The notes: generated by a model not told the origin, from the sequence alone. Counted from the stretch's first letter, positions 15,574 to 24,604 are shown. The stretch: DNA of 42,354 bases from an uncultured Pelagibacteraceae bacterium (GCA_902632875.1 CACPEI010000004.1:1-42354), one strand, 5' to 3'. Numbers and translations: made by a program.

Positions 15574-16368
15574 TTAATAGTGTTTTGGCTCTTCCCTTTT
15601 TATACCCAGGCCAAATTGTTCTGGAGCATCAGCTGGTGGAGGTAAATTATCCCTAGATCCATCTGCCTCTGCTAAATTTTTCTGAATAGCTGCTCCAGGT
15701 TTATAAAACATGTGAGCAAATTTCGACCAGTAAACACCACCAAATAAAATTAGATTAGATGCAACAAATAAAATTAAAAATAAATAAGACAAACCTATTT
15801 GCCCATTAAATTGCGTGAATGACCAAGCTAACCCAAAAGTTGAACACGCAAGTAACGCTAAAACAAATAAATCAGCTTTAATAATTCTATACCAAGGATG
15901 GGCTTCTGCTGAAACATCAACTCTTAAAAAAAACCAAAACCAATATCCACCTAAACATGTTAATATTGCTCCTGCATGCCAAATTATTGACCAAGTTTGA
16001 GAACTTGGTTTATCGGCACCTGTGTAACAAAAAACTAAAATAGCTGAAGATACCCAAAATAAAATTGTGCCATACATTCCTAGGACATGAGCCAGTCTTC
16101 TTTTACCAAAACCTAATTCAGAAGTTGTACCAATATCAACAACCGTTGTTTTAGCAATAACAGAAACTTTTTCTCCAACACCTAATTTTTTTGTTGCTGA
16201 TAGTTTTGCTTTTTTTGCGTTGTTAAAAAAATAAGTCAAATTTTTGTGATGTATCATTTGAATAATAGTTCCAATTGCAATTAACAAAATCATTGCAATG
16301 ATAAAAGATTGCATTGCTAATGGTGAAATTGTTTCGGATAAAATTGAAAATGGGTTATTACTTAACAT
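15574..16368 (-). CDS. aprM: AprM, membrane electron-transfer partner of APS reductase
   Basis: 264 aa with an N-terminal helix (about 17-38), a cytoplasmic segment (about 40-80) and four further helices (about 92-112, 126-145, 163-185, 190-212), ending in a hydrophilic tail. Conserved histidines sit in or beside the helices (RRLAHVLGMYG, IWHAGAI, HPWYRIIKAD, KFAHMFYKP), as in NarI/DsrM-like quinone-reducing cytochromes. AprM takes the place of QmoABC in many sulfite oxidisers. A consensus-like promoter lies upstream (16422-16450), making this the first gene of the apr operon. Confidence 0.88.
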   Translation of the reverse strand: MLSNNPFSILSETISPLAMQSFIIAMILLIAIGTIIQMIHHKNLTYFFNNAKKAKLSATKKLGVGEKVSVIAKTTVVDIGTTSELGFGKRRLAHVLGMYGTILFWVSSAILVFCYTGADKPSSQTWSIIWHAGAILTCLGGYWFWFFLRVDVSAEAHPWYRIIKADLFVLALLACSTFGLAWSFTQFNGQIGLSYLFLILFVASNLILFGGVYWSKFAHMFYKPGAAIQKNLAEADGSRDNLPPPADAPEQFGLGIKREEPKHY

Positions 16369-16421
16369 TTCCGCCTTTTGTTAAATTTTGAATTAATCTT
16401 AAAGTTTTATATATAGTTGAA

Positions 16422-16450
16422 TTTATAGTTCAACCACAAACTGGGGTCAA
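16422..16450 (-). promoter_or_regulatory. Promoter of the aprMBA operon
   Basis: Minus strand: TTGACC (16450-16445), exactly 17 bases, TATAAA (16427-16422), giving a leader of roughly 45 bases to the aprM ATG at 16368. A short inverted repeat, GTTGAA (16416-16421) and TTCAAC (16429-16434), brackets the -10 and could be an operator. Confidence 0.6.
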
Positions 16451-16468
16451 TTTGTCTTTTATAATAGG

Positions 16469-16867
16469 CTAATTTTTTCTTTTATAATGTTGTTTGTTTG
16501 GAATAACCGATCGCACTCCACCTTGTGGATTATCAACATCTCCTTCTCTACGAGGAATTAGATGAAAATGACAATGTAAAATAGATTGACCAGACACAAT
16601 TCCTATATTTGTACCTAGATTAAATCCTTCAACTAATGGATCTTTACTGGTTATTTCTTTTTTTACAATTTTTATAAGATCATTACACGCAACCAATTCA
16701 TCATCAGATAAATCAAAATAATCCTTTATGTGTCTTTTAGGTATAATCAAACAATGATGTTCCGAAACTGGATATGAGTCATAACTTGCATATGCCAACT
16801 CATTTTCATGAGCTAATCCAGTTTTTTTAATGTTACAAAATAAACAGGGATTGTTTGGATCTTTCAT
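16469..16867 (-). CDS. HIT family nucleotide hydrolase/transferase
   Basis: 132 aa. It carries the histidine triad H98-C-H100-F-H102 near the C-terminus followed by LIPRREGD. An N-terminal CLFC (8-11) together with EHH (36-38) suggests a structural zinc site as in Hint/Fhit-like proteins. Members hydrolyse AMP-lysine, dinucleoside polyphosphates or similar. The start is three bases before the pabC stop, so it is likely the last gene of the pab run. The substrate cannot be read from sequence. Confidence 0.88.
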   Translation of the reverse strand: MKDPNNPCLFCNIKKTGLAHENELAYASYDSYPVSEHHCLIIPKRHIKDYFDLSDDELVACNDLIKIVKKEITSKDPLVEGFNLGTNIGIVSGQSILHCHFHLIPRREGDVDNPQGGVRSVIPNKQHYKRKN

Positions 16868-16870
16868 TAT

Positions 16871-17644
16871 CTAAAATCTATAAGTGTTGCATTTATTTAT
16901 AACTGCATAATATTGTTTTGATAGAAACTTAAATTTTTTTAGGTTTTTTCTTTTCCATTTAAGCTCATTTATAGTTCTAACTGAAGTTACACCTTTCCCA
17001 GATCCTATTAATAATATTTCATCATAATTTTTTATCTCTTTAAGCAAAATATCTTTCTTAATTATTTTTTTAATTTTGGTTTTAAAAAATTTATAAGTAT
17101 TTCCCTCATAATAGTCCTTTTTGGGTGTAAAAAATTTTTGATTTTTAACAAATAATAAATTTGAAGTTCCAGTTTCTAATAATTTCTTGTTAGATACCAA
17201 TGCAATATCTGATTGAGAGTTATCCATTCTAGATAAATATGACAAGATTTTTTTGTATTTAAGATTTTTAAATTCTGGTTTTTCTCTTTTAAATTTTACT
17301 AACTTTAAATTAAAATTTGATTTTGGTTTAAGTCTTTTTCTTAAAGATATTGAAATGATTTTCTTATTTATAGCAATTCTCAATAAATGATTATACTTCC
17401 TTTTTTTTGATAAATTTTTATTAATTATTTGTAAAATATCTGTTTTTAAAGATTTTTTTTTTATTCGATATTTTTTTAAGGACGAAATTAAATTTTTTAA
17501 ATGATTATCAAAAAATAAAATTTTTGGTGGTTTACCAAAAATCCACATTGTTGTAAAAATTCCATGATCTTCCCAAAGATCTTGATATTCAATTTGCTTT
17601 AAGTCTTTAAGCTGATAAGATTTTTTTAATAAGTACGTTACCAT
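16871..17644 (-). CDS. pabC: Aminodeoxychorismate lyase-like class IV aminotransferase
   Basis: 257 aa, class IV PLP fold. GIFTTMWIFGKPPKILFFDNHLKNL near residue 30 is the usual N-terminal block, DIALVSNKKLLETGTSNLLFVKNQKFFTP near 140-170 is the cofactor segment, and LLIGSGKGVTSVRTINELKW near the C-terminus is the closing loop. PabC splits 4-amino-4-deoxychorismate into p-aminobenzoate and pyruvate for folate. It overlaps the end of pabA by 38 bases, unusually long but in a different frame. Branched-chain or D-alanine aminotransferase are alternatives excluded mainly by the pabA-pabB context. Confidence 0.8.
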   Translation of the reverse strand: MVTYLLKKSYQLKDLKQIEYQDLWEDHGIFTTMWIFGKPPKILFFDNHLKNLISSLKKYRIKKKSLKTDILQIINKNLSKKRKYNHLLRIAINKKIISISLRKRLKPKSNFNLKLVKFKREKPEFKNLKYKKILSYLSRMDNSQSDIALVSNKKLLETGTSNLLFVKNQKFFTPKKDYYEGNTYKFFKTKIKKIIKKDILLKEIKNYDEILLIGSGKGVTSVRTINELKWKRKNLKKFKFLSKQYYAVINKCNTYRF

Positions 17645-18164
17645 TGATAGTTAAAAAAGATTCTGGGTGAAATTGAAATCCATATATTTTTTCCTTATGA
17701 TTTTCAAATGCCATAGCGACTTTTGAATTTAAACATCTCATAGTTATCTCAAAATTATTAGATTTGAAAGGCTCTTTTAACTTCAAAGAGTGATACCTGC
17801 CAACTTTAAATATTTTTCCTTTTTTGAATAAAGATTTATTAGTGATTACTTTTATATTTGATTGAAAACCATGATAAATTTTTTTTTGTTCAACAATTTT
17901 TGCACCCTCACAAAATAGAATGTGTTGAAATCCTAAACAAATCCCTATGATTTTCTTTTTACCTTTATATTTTTTATATATTTTTGAAGTGATTGGATAA
18001 TTTTTTGGATTACCTGGTCCAGGTGAAAGAATTATTGTTGATGCATTCTTAATTTTATTTTCACTAATTTTATCGTAATTATCGTACTCAACTTTATCAA
18101 ACAAAGCAAATTGATGAACTACATTATGAGTAAAGGAGTCGTTATGATCAATTACATAAATCAT
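17607..18164 (-). CDS. pabA: Aminodeoxychorismate/anthranilate synthase glutaminase subunit
   Basis: 185 aa class I glutamine amidotransferase. It has DHNDSFTHNVVHQ at the N-terminus, LSPGPGNPKNYP for the oxyanion region, the catalytic C76 in GICLGFQHI, and H166 and E168 in FQFHPESFLT. It supplies ammonia to the PabB-type partner. Its ATG overlaps the pabB stop by four bases (ATGA), so the two are translationally coupled. The family cannot be split cleanly from TrpG by sequence; the pabC neighbour favours PabA. Confidence 0.85.
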   Translation of the reverse strand: MIYVIDHNDSFTHNVVHQFALFDKVEYDNYDKISENKIKNASTIILSPGPGNPKNYPITSKIYKKYKGKKKIIGICLGFQHILFCEGAKIVEQKKIYHGFQSNIKVITNKSLFKKGKIFKVGRYHSLKLKEPFKSNNFEITMRCLNSKVAMAFENHKEKIYGFQFHPESFLTINGNVLIKKILSA

Positions 18165-19312
18165 TTAAATAAATCTATTAACGCTTTAGCTTTAAGAAAA
18201 TTTTCATTAAATTCGTGATTGGCATTACTATCGACGACAACGCCTGAAGCAACTGAAATTTCAGATATATTTTTAAAATTTAAAATTGAACGTATAATTA
18301 TGTTAAATCTCATATCACCATTGAATTTTATGTAACCAAAACTACCTGTATAAATATTCCTATTTTCTTTTTCCTGATTATTTAAAAGATTAAGCGTATT
18401 TATCTTTGGACACCCAATAACTGAACCGCCAGGCATCATTGCTTTAATGATTTCAAAATTATTTATATTTTTTTTTAATTTTCCCTTGATGAGGCTAACA
18501 TAATGATAAAGATCTTTATATTCTTCTACAATTTTTTGTTTAGATAGTTTTACAGTGCCCACTTTACAAATTCTTGATAAATCATTTCTTTCCATATCAA
18601 CAATCATATTATGCTCTTTAGTTTCTTTTAAATTTTTTCTGAAATAATTTAATGCTTTTATTTTATTAAAATGCTTTGTTTTTTTTACAGTTCCAGCTAT
18701 TGGTTTTGTGGATATATCACTCCCCTTTTTTGTAATTAAAGTTTCTGGGGAACAACTAATTATTGAGTAATTATCATCTTTAATCATGAAAGCTTCAGGA
18801 GCTAGATTAGTATTAGATAATCTCGAAAAAAAATCTAACGGATTAATTTTCGACTTTGTTTTATATTTAGTGCAAATTTTAATTTGGTATGTTTCACCAC
18901 TTTTTATTTTTTTCTTAAATTCATTAAATATTTTTGTATAATTTTTTCTATTGATATTTATTTTAAAATTACCTGATTTAAAATTTTCAAAATTAAAATT
19001 TAACTTGTTGCTAAGTTTAATCTTTTTTTCTGGTTTATAAAAAATACCCTTGGGAAAGTTTAAATTTTTCTGTTTTGGGATTTTAACATTAATCAGATTA
19101 TTTAATAACTCATATCCAAAAAAACCAATAAAAAGATCAGTATTTTTAAATTTTTTTTTATTTTTTTTAGTTAAAAAACTTTTAATATTTTTATTATTTA
19201 AAATAATTTTTTTTGAAAAATCGGTATAAAGATTAAATCCTTTTTTAGATTTATAAATAATGTAGGGTTTTCCTGACTGATGTATCTCTGTTAATTGATT
19301 TAATCTGCTCAA
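18161..19312 (-). CDS. pabB: Aminodeoxychorismate synthase component I-like chorismate-binding enzyme
   Basis: 383 aa, shorter than E. coli PabB because the N-terminal domain is reduced. The chorismate-binding domain starts near 125: SGETYQIKICTKY, APEAFMIKD, SCSPETLI, MVDMERNDLSRICKVGTV and MPGGSVIGCPK, then YTGSFGYI. The motif at 204-208 reads PIAGT, not the PIKGT whose lysine is the nucleophile in E. coli PabB, so it resembles TrpE or the lysine-less PabB type. The pabA and pabC neighbours favour p-aminobenzoate synthesis. The encoded protein is very lysine-rich, typical of this AT-rich genome. Confidence 0.8.
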   Translation of the reverse strand: MSRLNQLTEIHQSGKPYIIYKSKKGFNLYTDFSKKIILNNKNIKSFLTKKNKKKFKNTDLFIGFFGYELLNNLINVKIPKQKNLNFPKGIFYKPEKKIKLSNKLNFNFENFKSGNFKININRKNYTKIFNEFKKKIKSGETYQIKICTKYKTKSKINPLDFFSRLSNTNLAPEAFMIKDDNYSIISCSPETLITKKGSDISTKPIAGTVKKTKHFNKIKALNYFRKNLKETKEHNMIVDMERNDLSRICKVGTVKLSKQKIVEEYKDLYHYVSLIKGKLKKNINNFEIIKAMMPGGSVIGCPKINTLNLLNNQEKENRNIYTGSFGYIKFNGDMRFNIIIRSILNFKNISEISVASGVVVDSNANHEFNENFLKAKALIDLFK

Positions 19313-19313
19313 A

Positions 19314-20534
19314 TTATTCTGTTTTTAGTCTTAAAACTGGTTCTTCTCTAATTGGTAAATGAATTATTGCCGCAAAAACTGATAATGCAATTGCTAAATA
19401 CCACGCATAATCATATGACCCATATAGATCATAAAACAAACCCCCTAAATAAGCGCCAAAAAAAGATCCAACTTGGTGACTTAAAAAAACAATTCCATAC
19501 AAAAGGCCTAAATATTTTGTCCCAAATAGGTGAGCTACAATTCCACTAGTTGCAGGGACTGTTGAAAGCCATAAAAAACCAAAACTTGCACCAAATAAAA
19601 AAGCATTAATATTACTTGCGGGCGTAAATATAAAAAAAATTATTGAAACACCTCTTAAAAAGTAAATTGCACTAAGGATAATTTTCTTACTCATTTTTGC
19701 GGAGAGGTAGCCACTTAATAGTGAGCCAAAAATGTTAAATAAACCAATTAAAGATAAAATTGCTGCAGCAGTCCAATCCTCAAGTCCTCTATCAATTACA
19801 TATTTAGGTACATGCGTTCCAACCAAAGTTATATGAAAGCCGCATACAAAAAAACCAGATACAAGTAAAATATAACTTTTAGTTTTAAATGCTTCTGAGA
19901 GAGCTTCCTGAAAAGATTGATCTGAAGTTTTTTCAACACTTTCTGTTTTAGATGGAGATCTCACAAAATATGCAGCAACTAAACCAGATAACAAAAATAA
20001 GCAAAAGACAAATAATGTGTAATTCCACCCAAATTCTGTGAGAGAAAAATTAGTAAAAATTGGTGAAAGAAAGTAACCAAATGATCCAACAGCAGTAACA
20101 AAACTCATAGCGATCGTTCTTGTAGATAATGGAAAATGTTTCCCAACAACTGACATGGGAATACTTATTGCTGTTCCACCAAGACCTATTCCGATTAATA
20201 TACCCATATGGATTTGAAAAAATATTCCAGTGTTTGGACCCGTGTATAAAAAATATACGCCTAAAGTATAAAAAATAAATGCTCCGATTATAGCTATATG
20301 TCCTCCGTATTTATCTGCTATAGCACCGAAGATAGGACCTGTTATACCCCACATCAACATCTGCATTCCGATTGCAAAACCAAATGCAGTGTTACTTATC
20401 TTTAAACTTTCGTTAAAGTCCATAAAGAACAAACCAAATGTTTGTCTGACACCCAAAGAAATTAAAACGACAAAGCATGCAGCAAATAAAGTTACTATCG
20501 CTGTTTTTGAACGAAAAAATTTTTCAGAACTCAT
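19314..20534 (-). CDS. MFS transporter, OFA/monocarboxylate-like
   Basis: 406 aa with twelve predicted helices. RQTFGLFFMDFNESLKISNTAFGFA after helix 1 and GPIFGAIADKYGG (MFS motif A in loop 2-3) are typical of the oxalate:formate antiporter-like group, which moves small carboxylates. The central loop is about residues 190-215. Its ATG overlaps the stop of the MetC-type gene by four bases, so it may carry a substrate or product related to that enzyme. The substrate is not predictable. Confidence 0.8.
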   Translation of the reverse strand: MSSEKFFRSKTAIVTLFAACFVVLISLGVRQTFGLFFMDFNESLKISNTAFGFAIGMQMLMWGITGPIFGAIADKYGGHIAIIGAFIFYTLGVYFLYTGPNTGIFFQIHMGILIGIGLGGTAISIPMSVVGKHFPLSTRTIAMSFVTAVGSFGYFLSPIFTNFSLTEFGWNYTLFVFCLFLLSGLVAAYFVRSPSKTESVEKTSDQSFQEALSEAFKTKSYILLVSGFFVCGFHITLVGTHVPKYVIDRGLEDWTAAAILSLIGLFNIFGSLLSGYLSAKMSKKIILSAIYFLRGVSIIFFIFTPASNINAFLFGASFGFLWLSTVPATSGIVAHLFGTKYLGLLYGIVFLSHQVGSFFGAYLGGLFYDLYGSYDYAWYLAIALSVFAAIIHLPIREEPVLRLKTE

Positions 20535-21706
20535 CTTAAATGTCTTAAAGCTTGTTTGATATCGGCAATCAAATCATTAGGATCTTCAAGACCAATATGT
20601 AATCTTACAAGGTGCTCATCTTTTGGTAAATTCATATATTTTCTTTTACCTGTCTCTCTAAATTCTTGATGAAGAGCTAAACTTTCAAATCCACCCCAAC
20701 TATATCCATAACCAAATAATTTAAGCGAATTAACAAATTTTCTAACAGAATTGATATTCTTTGCTTTTATTTTTAGACCCATCAGCCCAGAGGCTCCCGA
20801 GTAGTACTTCCTCCACATTCTAAAGTTTTGTGAATTTTTTTTAAAAGGATATAACAATTTTATTCTTTTATTTTTTGATAAAAAGGCTGCAACTTTTTTT
20901 GCGTTTTCTCTGTGTCTATCTAGTCTAACATCAAGTGTTCTTAATCCTCGGGTTATTAAATATGCATCATCAGGTCCCAGTCTTAAGCCTGTAATTTTTT
21001 CTGCTGATTTGACTTTAGAAAAAACTCTTTTATTCACAGCTAAACTTCCGCCCATAACGTCTGAGTGTCCAGAGTAATACTTGGTAGCAGAAACAATTGA
21101 CATATCAAAACCAAGTTTAATAGGTTTTAAATAATAAGGAGTTCCCCAAGTGTTATCTATTGCTGTATATAACTTATGCTTTTTTGCAATTGAGATAATT
21201 TTTCCTAAGTCTTGGAAATCAAAAGTATTGCTGCCTGGATTTTCTACGAAAATTAATTTTGTTTTCTTTGTAATATTGTTTTTTAAAGTTTCAAGATCAT
21301 GAGGATTATAAAAAACAGTTTTTATATTAAATTCTTTTAAATAATCTTGGGTTAAAATTCTTGTTGGACTATAAACTGGATCTGCAACTAACATTTCATC
21401 ACCCGGTCTTACAACACTAAATATCGCAAGAAAAACTGAGCCAAAACCTGTTGGTGTTGTAAAAACATGATAACTTTCCTCAAGTTTTGTTAAAATTTTT
21501 TGTAATATGTAAGTAGTTGAAGTGCCTTGTCTTCCGTAATCATAATGACCACCTGTAGGATTTCTTAATGCTTTTTTTTGTGTCTTTCTGATATGTTGCA
21601 TAGACTTAAAAATAATTGTCGATGCTCTTACCACTGGTGGATTAACTGATTGGTTATGAAAATCTTTCGCTGTATGTTTTAAAAATGTTTTAAAAGATTT
21701 ACTCAT
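20531..21706 (-). CDS. Cys/Met metabolism PLP enzyme (cystathionine beta-lyase-like)
   Basis: 391 aa, fold type I. YDYGRQGTSTTYILQKIL (55-72), TTPTGFGSVFLAIF (83-96) with the cofactor-stacking loop, VENPGSNTFDFQDL (154-167) and the Schiff-base lysine K209 in SIVSATKYYSGHSDVMGG are all family signatures. Beta-lyases (MetC) convert cystathionine to homocysteine. The long run to K209 and the VRLHIGLEDPNDLIADI ending match MetC, but cystathionine gamma-lyase/synthase or methionine gamma-lyase cannot be ruled out. It is the first gene of the run ending at the HIT gene and is divergent from the 27-aa peptide. Confidence 0.82.
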   Translation of the reverse strand: MSKSFKTFLKHTAKDFHNQSVNPPVVRASTIIFKSMQHIRKTQKKALRNPTGGHYDYGRQGTSTTYILQKILTKLEESYHVFTTPTGFGSVFLAIFSVVRPGDEMLVADPVYSPTRILTQDYLKEFNIKTVFYNPHDLETLKNNITKKTKLIFVENPGSNTFDFQDLGKIISIAKKHKLYTAIDNTWGTPYYLKPIKLGFDMSIVSATKYYSGHSDVMGGSLAVNKRVFSKVKSAEKITGLRLGPDDAYLITRGLRTLDVRLDRHRENAKKVAAFLSKNKRIKLLYPFKKNSQNFRMWRKYYSGASGLMGLKIKAKNINSVRKFVNSLKLFGYGYSWGGFESLALHQEFRETGKRKYMNLPKDEHLVRLHIGLEDPNDLIADIKQALRHLR

Positions 21707-21713
21707 AAAAAAA

Positions 21714-21742
21714 TTGATATGCTATTAAGACAATGCTATATC
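21714..21742 (+). promoter_or_regulatory. Putative promoter for the 27-aa peptide
   Basis: TTGATA (21714-21719), 17 bases, TATATC (21737-21742). Initiation near 21749 would leave about 30 bases before the ATG at 21780, with AAAAGGA as ribosome site. Confidence 0.45.
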
Positions 21743-21779
21743 CCTATAGAAAATTCAATAAATTAATGAAAAGGATTAA

Positions 21780-21863
21780 ATGAGTTACCCAAAGAAACAT
21801 AGAGGCAGAAGAAAAATGGGGTCAAAAAAAAGACGAGCCAGAAAAAAAAATAAAAAGAAATAA
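21780..21863 (+). CDS. Polybasic 27-aa microprotein
   Basis: ATG at 21780, TAA at 21861-21863, with AAAAGGA a few bases upstream. Sixteen of 27 residues are Lys or Arg (for example GRRKMGSKKRRARKKN) and there are no acidic residues. Such composition is that of tiny ribosomal or RNA/DNA-binding proteins, such as bS22/mS38 (COX24/AURKAIP1-like) or bTHX, and the MGSxKKRR stretch recalls bS22. The homology is too short to claim. It has its own promoter and precedes a membrane-protein gene by 14 bases. Confidence 0.6.
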   Translation: MSYPKKHRGRRKMGSKKRRARKKNKKK

Positions 21864-21877
21864 GATATATCCTCCTA

Positions 21878-22528
21878 ATGAAAGATAAATGCATTAATGC
21901 AGCTTTTATCTGCTTTTTCTTACCCGTATTCACAGTAATAGTTTCATACTTATTATCAATTCATTTTGAATTAGTCTCAAAATGTATTCCAAATCTTGAA
22001 GGATGCACTTCAATTTCTAGGGTGGGAAGATACCCTCCAGTAAACTATTTTTTTAAACCAATGATGTTTGTATATTCAATATCTTTGTTCTTTTATTGGT
22101 TTAATTTTTTAAAGCTAGCAAAAATAGAAGATTCCATCACTAAATTGATTGCTCTTTTTTCAATAATTAGTTTAATTCTATATATTTTTTTTTTAGGTGA
22201 AGGAGAAATTTATGCATCATTTTTTAGAAAAGTTGGTGTTTATATTTATATCTTTTTTACAGTTTTATCTCAATATTTAGTAAGTAGAAAAATTTTTTTT
22301 CAAAGAGGAAATAAAAACTTTAGAAAACCTTTTCTAAAATATAAATACATCTTAAGTTTAACTTTAGTTATAGGAGGTATATTTTTACTTCCAATTTTAA
22401 TTATAAAAATTGATAATTTCCCTGGAATAAAGAATATAATATCTTGGAATTATTTTCTTTTAATTCAAACTTATTTTTTATTATCTTATCTGTACTTAAA
22501 AGAATTAAGTAATCCAACCACCACCTAA
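21878..22528 (+). CDS. Six-helix membrane protein, possibly Frag1/DRAM/Sfk1-like
   Basis: 216 aa with about six hydrophobic helices (near 8-28, 60-80, 88-108, 118-135, 153-173, 188-207). After the first helix, a loop with two cysteines and [15 protein letters not shown] resembles the lumenal loop of Frag1/DRAM/Sfk1-type proteins, whose bacterial function is unknown. The last 24 bases overlap the end of mnmA in convergent orientation. The family call is tentative. Confidence 0.55.
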   Translation: MKDKCINAAFICFFLPVFTVIVSYLLSIHFELVSKCIPNLEGCTSISRVGRYPPVNYFFKPMMFVYSISLFFYWFNFLKLAKIEDSITKLIALFSIISLILYIFFLGEGEIYASFFRKVGVYIYIFFTVLSQYLVSRKIFFQRGNKNFRKPFLKYKYILSLTLVIGGIFLLPILIIKIDNFPGIKNIISWNYFLLIQTYFLLSYLYLKELSNPTTT

Positions 22529-23620
22529 AACTTTAAAACCTATGCTATCCTGATTATAAAAAACACACGCTTGACCCGGTGATATTCCATCTTCAGGGTT
22601 TTTAAGATTTACATCAGCACCATTTTGGTCACAAAAACGAACATTCGCCTCAAGTAATTTTCCTGTAGATCTTACTTTTACAAAAATGCTAGATTTAAAT
22701 TCTTCTTTATCAGCTAATAAATTTATATTTCTTAATACAATATTTTTCTTTCCTAAATATTCTTTTGGTCCGACAATTATCTCATTTTTTTCAGAATTTA
22801 TCCTTATTACATATAGAGCTTCCTTATCAGACACTTTTATTCCTTTTCTTTGGCCTATGGTAAAATTTATGATCCCATCGTGTACACCAATAACATTACC
22901 ATTAAGATCCTTTATATTTCCTTTTTGGAATGAGTCTGGTCTAAATTTTTGAATTACTGATGCATAATCGCCACTAGGTACAAAACATATATCTTGACTG
23001 TCCGGTTTATTAGCTACGTTTAGTTCTAATTTTTTTGCAATTTCACGTGTTTCTTTTTTATGAAGACTTCCTAACGGAAATCTTAAATAATCAAGTTGCT
23101 TTCTCGTAGTATTAAAAAGAAAATAACTTTGGTCTCTGTTTTCATCTATAGCTCTATACATATTTGTGTTGTTATTTGAGGTTACGCTTTTAACGTAATG
23201 GCCAGTGATTAAAGCATCAGCATTTAAATCTTTAGACACTTCAAATAGATCTTTAAATTTTACCGTTTGATTACATTGTACACAAGGAATAGGAGTTTCG
23301 CCTTTTAAATAGCTATCAACAAAATTATCTATTACTCCTTGCTTAAACTTATTTTGATAATATAAAATTTTGTGATCTATATCTAATTTTTGAGCAACTC
23401 TTTTTGCATCCATGATATCTTGGCCTGAACAACATTGTTTTGAAGTTGCAACTTCTTTATTATCATCATAAAGTTTTAATGTAATACCAATTACATTATA
23501 TCCATCTTTTTTCATCATTCCTGCAACTGTTGAAGAATCTACACCGCCTGACATTGCAACAACAATAGTTGTATCCTTAGGTTTTTTATTAATTCCTATT
23601 GAATTTAAATCTTTTTTCAT
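22505..23620 (-). CDS. mnmA: tRNA-specific 2-thiouridylase MnmA
   Basis: I place the start at the ATG 23620-23618, giving 371 aa, the usual MnmA size. The frame is open further upstream to 23740, but that part lacks family similarity and is antisense to the DUF3553 gene. The PP-loop SGGVDS (24-29) binds [12 protein letters not shown] holds the first catalytic cysteine and [12 protein letters not shown] the second. NFTIGQRKG begins the C-terminal beta-barrel, and SPGQACVFY is near the end. MnmA puts the 2-thio group on U34 of Lys, Glu and Gln tRNAs using sulfur relayed from a desulfurase. Confidence 0.95.
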   Translation of the reverse strand: MKKDLNSIGINKKPKDTTIVVAMSGGVDSSTVAGMMKKDGYNVIGITLKLYDDNKEVATSKQCCSGQDIMDAKRVAQKLDIDHKILYYQNKFKQGVIDNFVDSYLKGETPIPCVQCNQTVKFKDLFEVSKDLNADALITGHYVKSVTSNNNTNMYRAIDENRDQSYFLFNTTRKQLDYLRFPLGSLHKKETREIAKKLELNVANKPDSQDICFVPSGDYASVIQKFRPDSFQKGNIKDLNGNVIGVHDGIINFTIGQRKGIKVSDKEALYVIRINSEKNEIIVGPKEYLGKKNIVLRNINLLADKEEFKSSIFVKVRSTGKLLEANVRFCDQNGADVNLKNPEDGISPGQACVFYNQDSIGFKVLGGGWIT

Positions 23621-23661
23621 TTGATGGTATTTATACTCAATTCTTATATAAATTAAATTAA

Positions 23662-23832
23662 ATGATTTACGATTATGAGCCAGGTGACAAAGTGGAAAAC
23701 CCATTAAAAAAAGAATGGGGTATTGGCCAGGTACAATCAATAATTGACGGCAAAGTTACAGTTAATTTTGAAAATGCTGGAAAAAAAGTAATAAATAGCA
23801 AAAATATAGAATTAAAAAAGATAAATGAATAA
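23662..23832 (+). CDS. DUF3553 domain protein (56 aa)
   Basis: ATG at 23662, TAA at 23830-23832. The sequence [22 protein letters not shown] followed by [14 protein letters not shown] is the small SH3-like barrel of DUF3553, with its WGIGQV and VNFENAG strands. Proteins of this kind are common in Alphaproteobacteria and resemble the CarD/UvrD-tail type barrel; the function is unknown. It overlaps the phosphatase gene by eight bases, so the two are coupled, and it is divergent from mnmA with a 41-base gap. Confidence 0.8.
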   Translation: MIYDYEPGDKVENPLKKEWGIGQVQSIIDGKVTVNFENAGKKVINSKNIELKKINE

Positions 23833-24604
23833 ATTAAATATTAAAGAAGTTGTAGAGAGTCTAATTGATACTTTTTTTCATGCGGGAAAAATTTCATTAG
23901 ATCTTAGAAATAATGGCCTTACAAAGAAAATTAAATCTGATAATACTCCAGTAAGTAATGGTGATATCGAGGTAAATAAAATTATTACAAACAAGTTAAA
24001 ACAACTTACTCCACATATTCCTATTGTTTCAGAGGAGGTATCTGATAATAAATTAACTGAAAATCTAAAGGATTTTTGGTTAGTTGATCCGATTGATGGT
24101 ACTTATGATTACATCAATAATTTGGAAGAATTTACAATTAATGCTGGGCTGATTATTGACAAAACTCCAGTTGCGGGTTTGATTTTTGCTCCAGCAAAAA
24201 ATAGAATGTTTTATTCTTATGGTGATAATTTTGCATACGAAATTATAAATGGAGAAAATATCAAATTAGGTTCGTCAAAGAATTTTAATAAAGATTCAAT
24301 AAAATTTGTCTCTTACTCAAATAAATTAAAGCCAGAGATAGAAAAAATACATAAAAAACTCAACGTAAAAAGTTTTACAAGGATGAAAAGTTCATTGAAA
24401 TTTTGTGTGATAGCATCTGGTGAATTTGATGGATATGTTGCTGAACCAAGGGCATATGAATGGGATATAGCTGCGGGTCACGCAATATTAAAACACTCTG
24501 GTGGTTCTATAACGGATTTTGAAAATAATGAAATTTACTATGGTAAAAAAAATTTTTTGAATCCAAGTCTTATACTTACAAGTGCTAATATTATCAATGA
24601 GTGA
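23825..24604 (+). CDS. cysQ: CysQ-like 3'(2'),5'-bisphosphate nucleotidase (IMPase superfamily)
   Basis: 259 aa, inositol-monophosphatase fold. Metal ligands are E70/E71 (PIVSEEVSD) and D88, D91 in WLVDPIDGTYDYINNLEEF, with a further Asp in AYEWDIAAGHAILKHSGG. The DPIDGT-x-(D/E)-(F/Y)-x-N pattern with a long insertion suggests CysQ, which removes the 3'-phosphate from PAP. In an organism without obvious assimilatory sulfate reduction here, PAP would come from 4'-phosphopantetheinyl transfer. A general inositol phosphatase is an alternative. Confidence 0.8.
   Translation: MNKLNIKEVVESLIDTFFHAGKISLDLRNNGLTKKIKSDNTPVSNGDIEVNKIITNKLKQLTPHIPIVSEEVSDNKLTENLKDFWLVDPIDGTYDYINNLEEFTINAGLIIDKTPVAGLIFAPAKNRMFYSYGDNFAYEIINGENIKLGSSKNFNKDSIKFVSYSNKLKPEIEKIHKKLNVKSFTRMKSSLKFCVIASGEFDGYVAEPRAYEWDIAAGHAILKHSGGSITDFENNEIYYGKKNFLNPSLILTSANIINE

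Noticed and set aside
23621..23740. N-terminal extension of the mnmA frame
   Set aside because: The extra 40 codons have no MnmA similarity, lie antisense to a good DUF3553 gene, and the ATG at 23620 gives the normal protein length.
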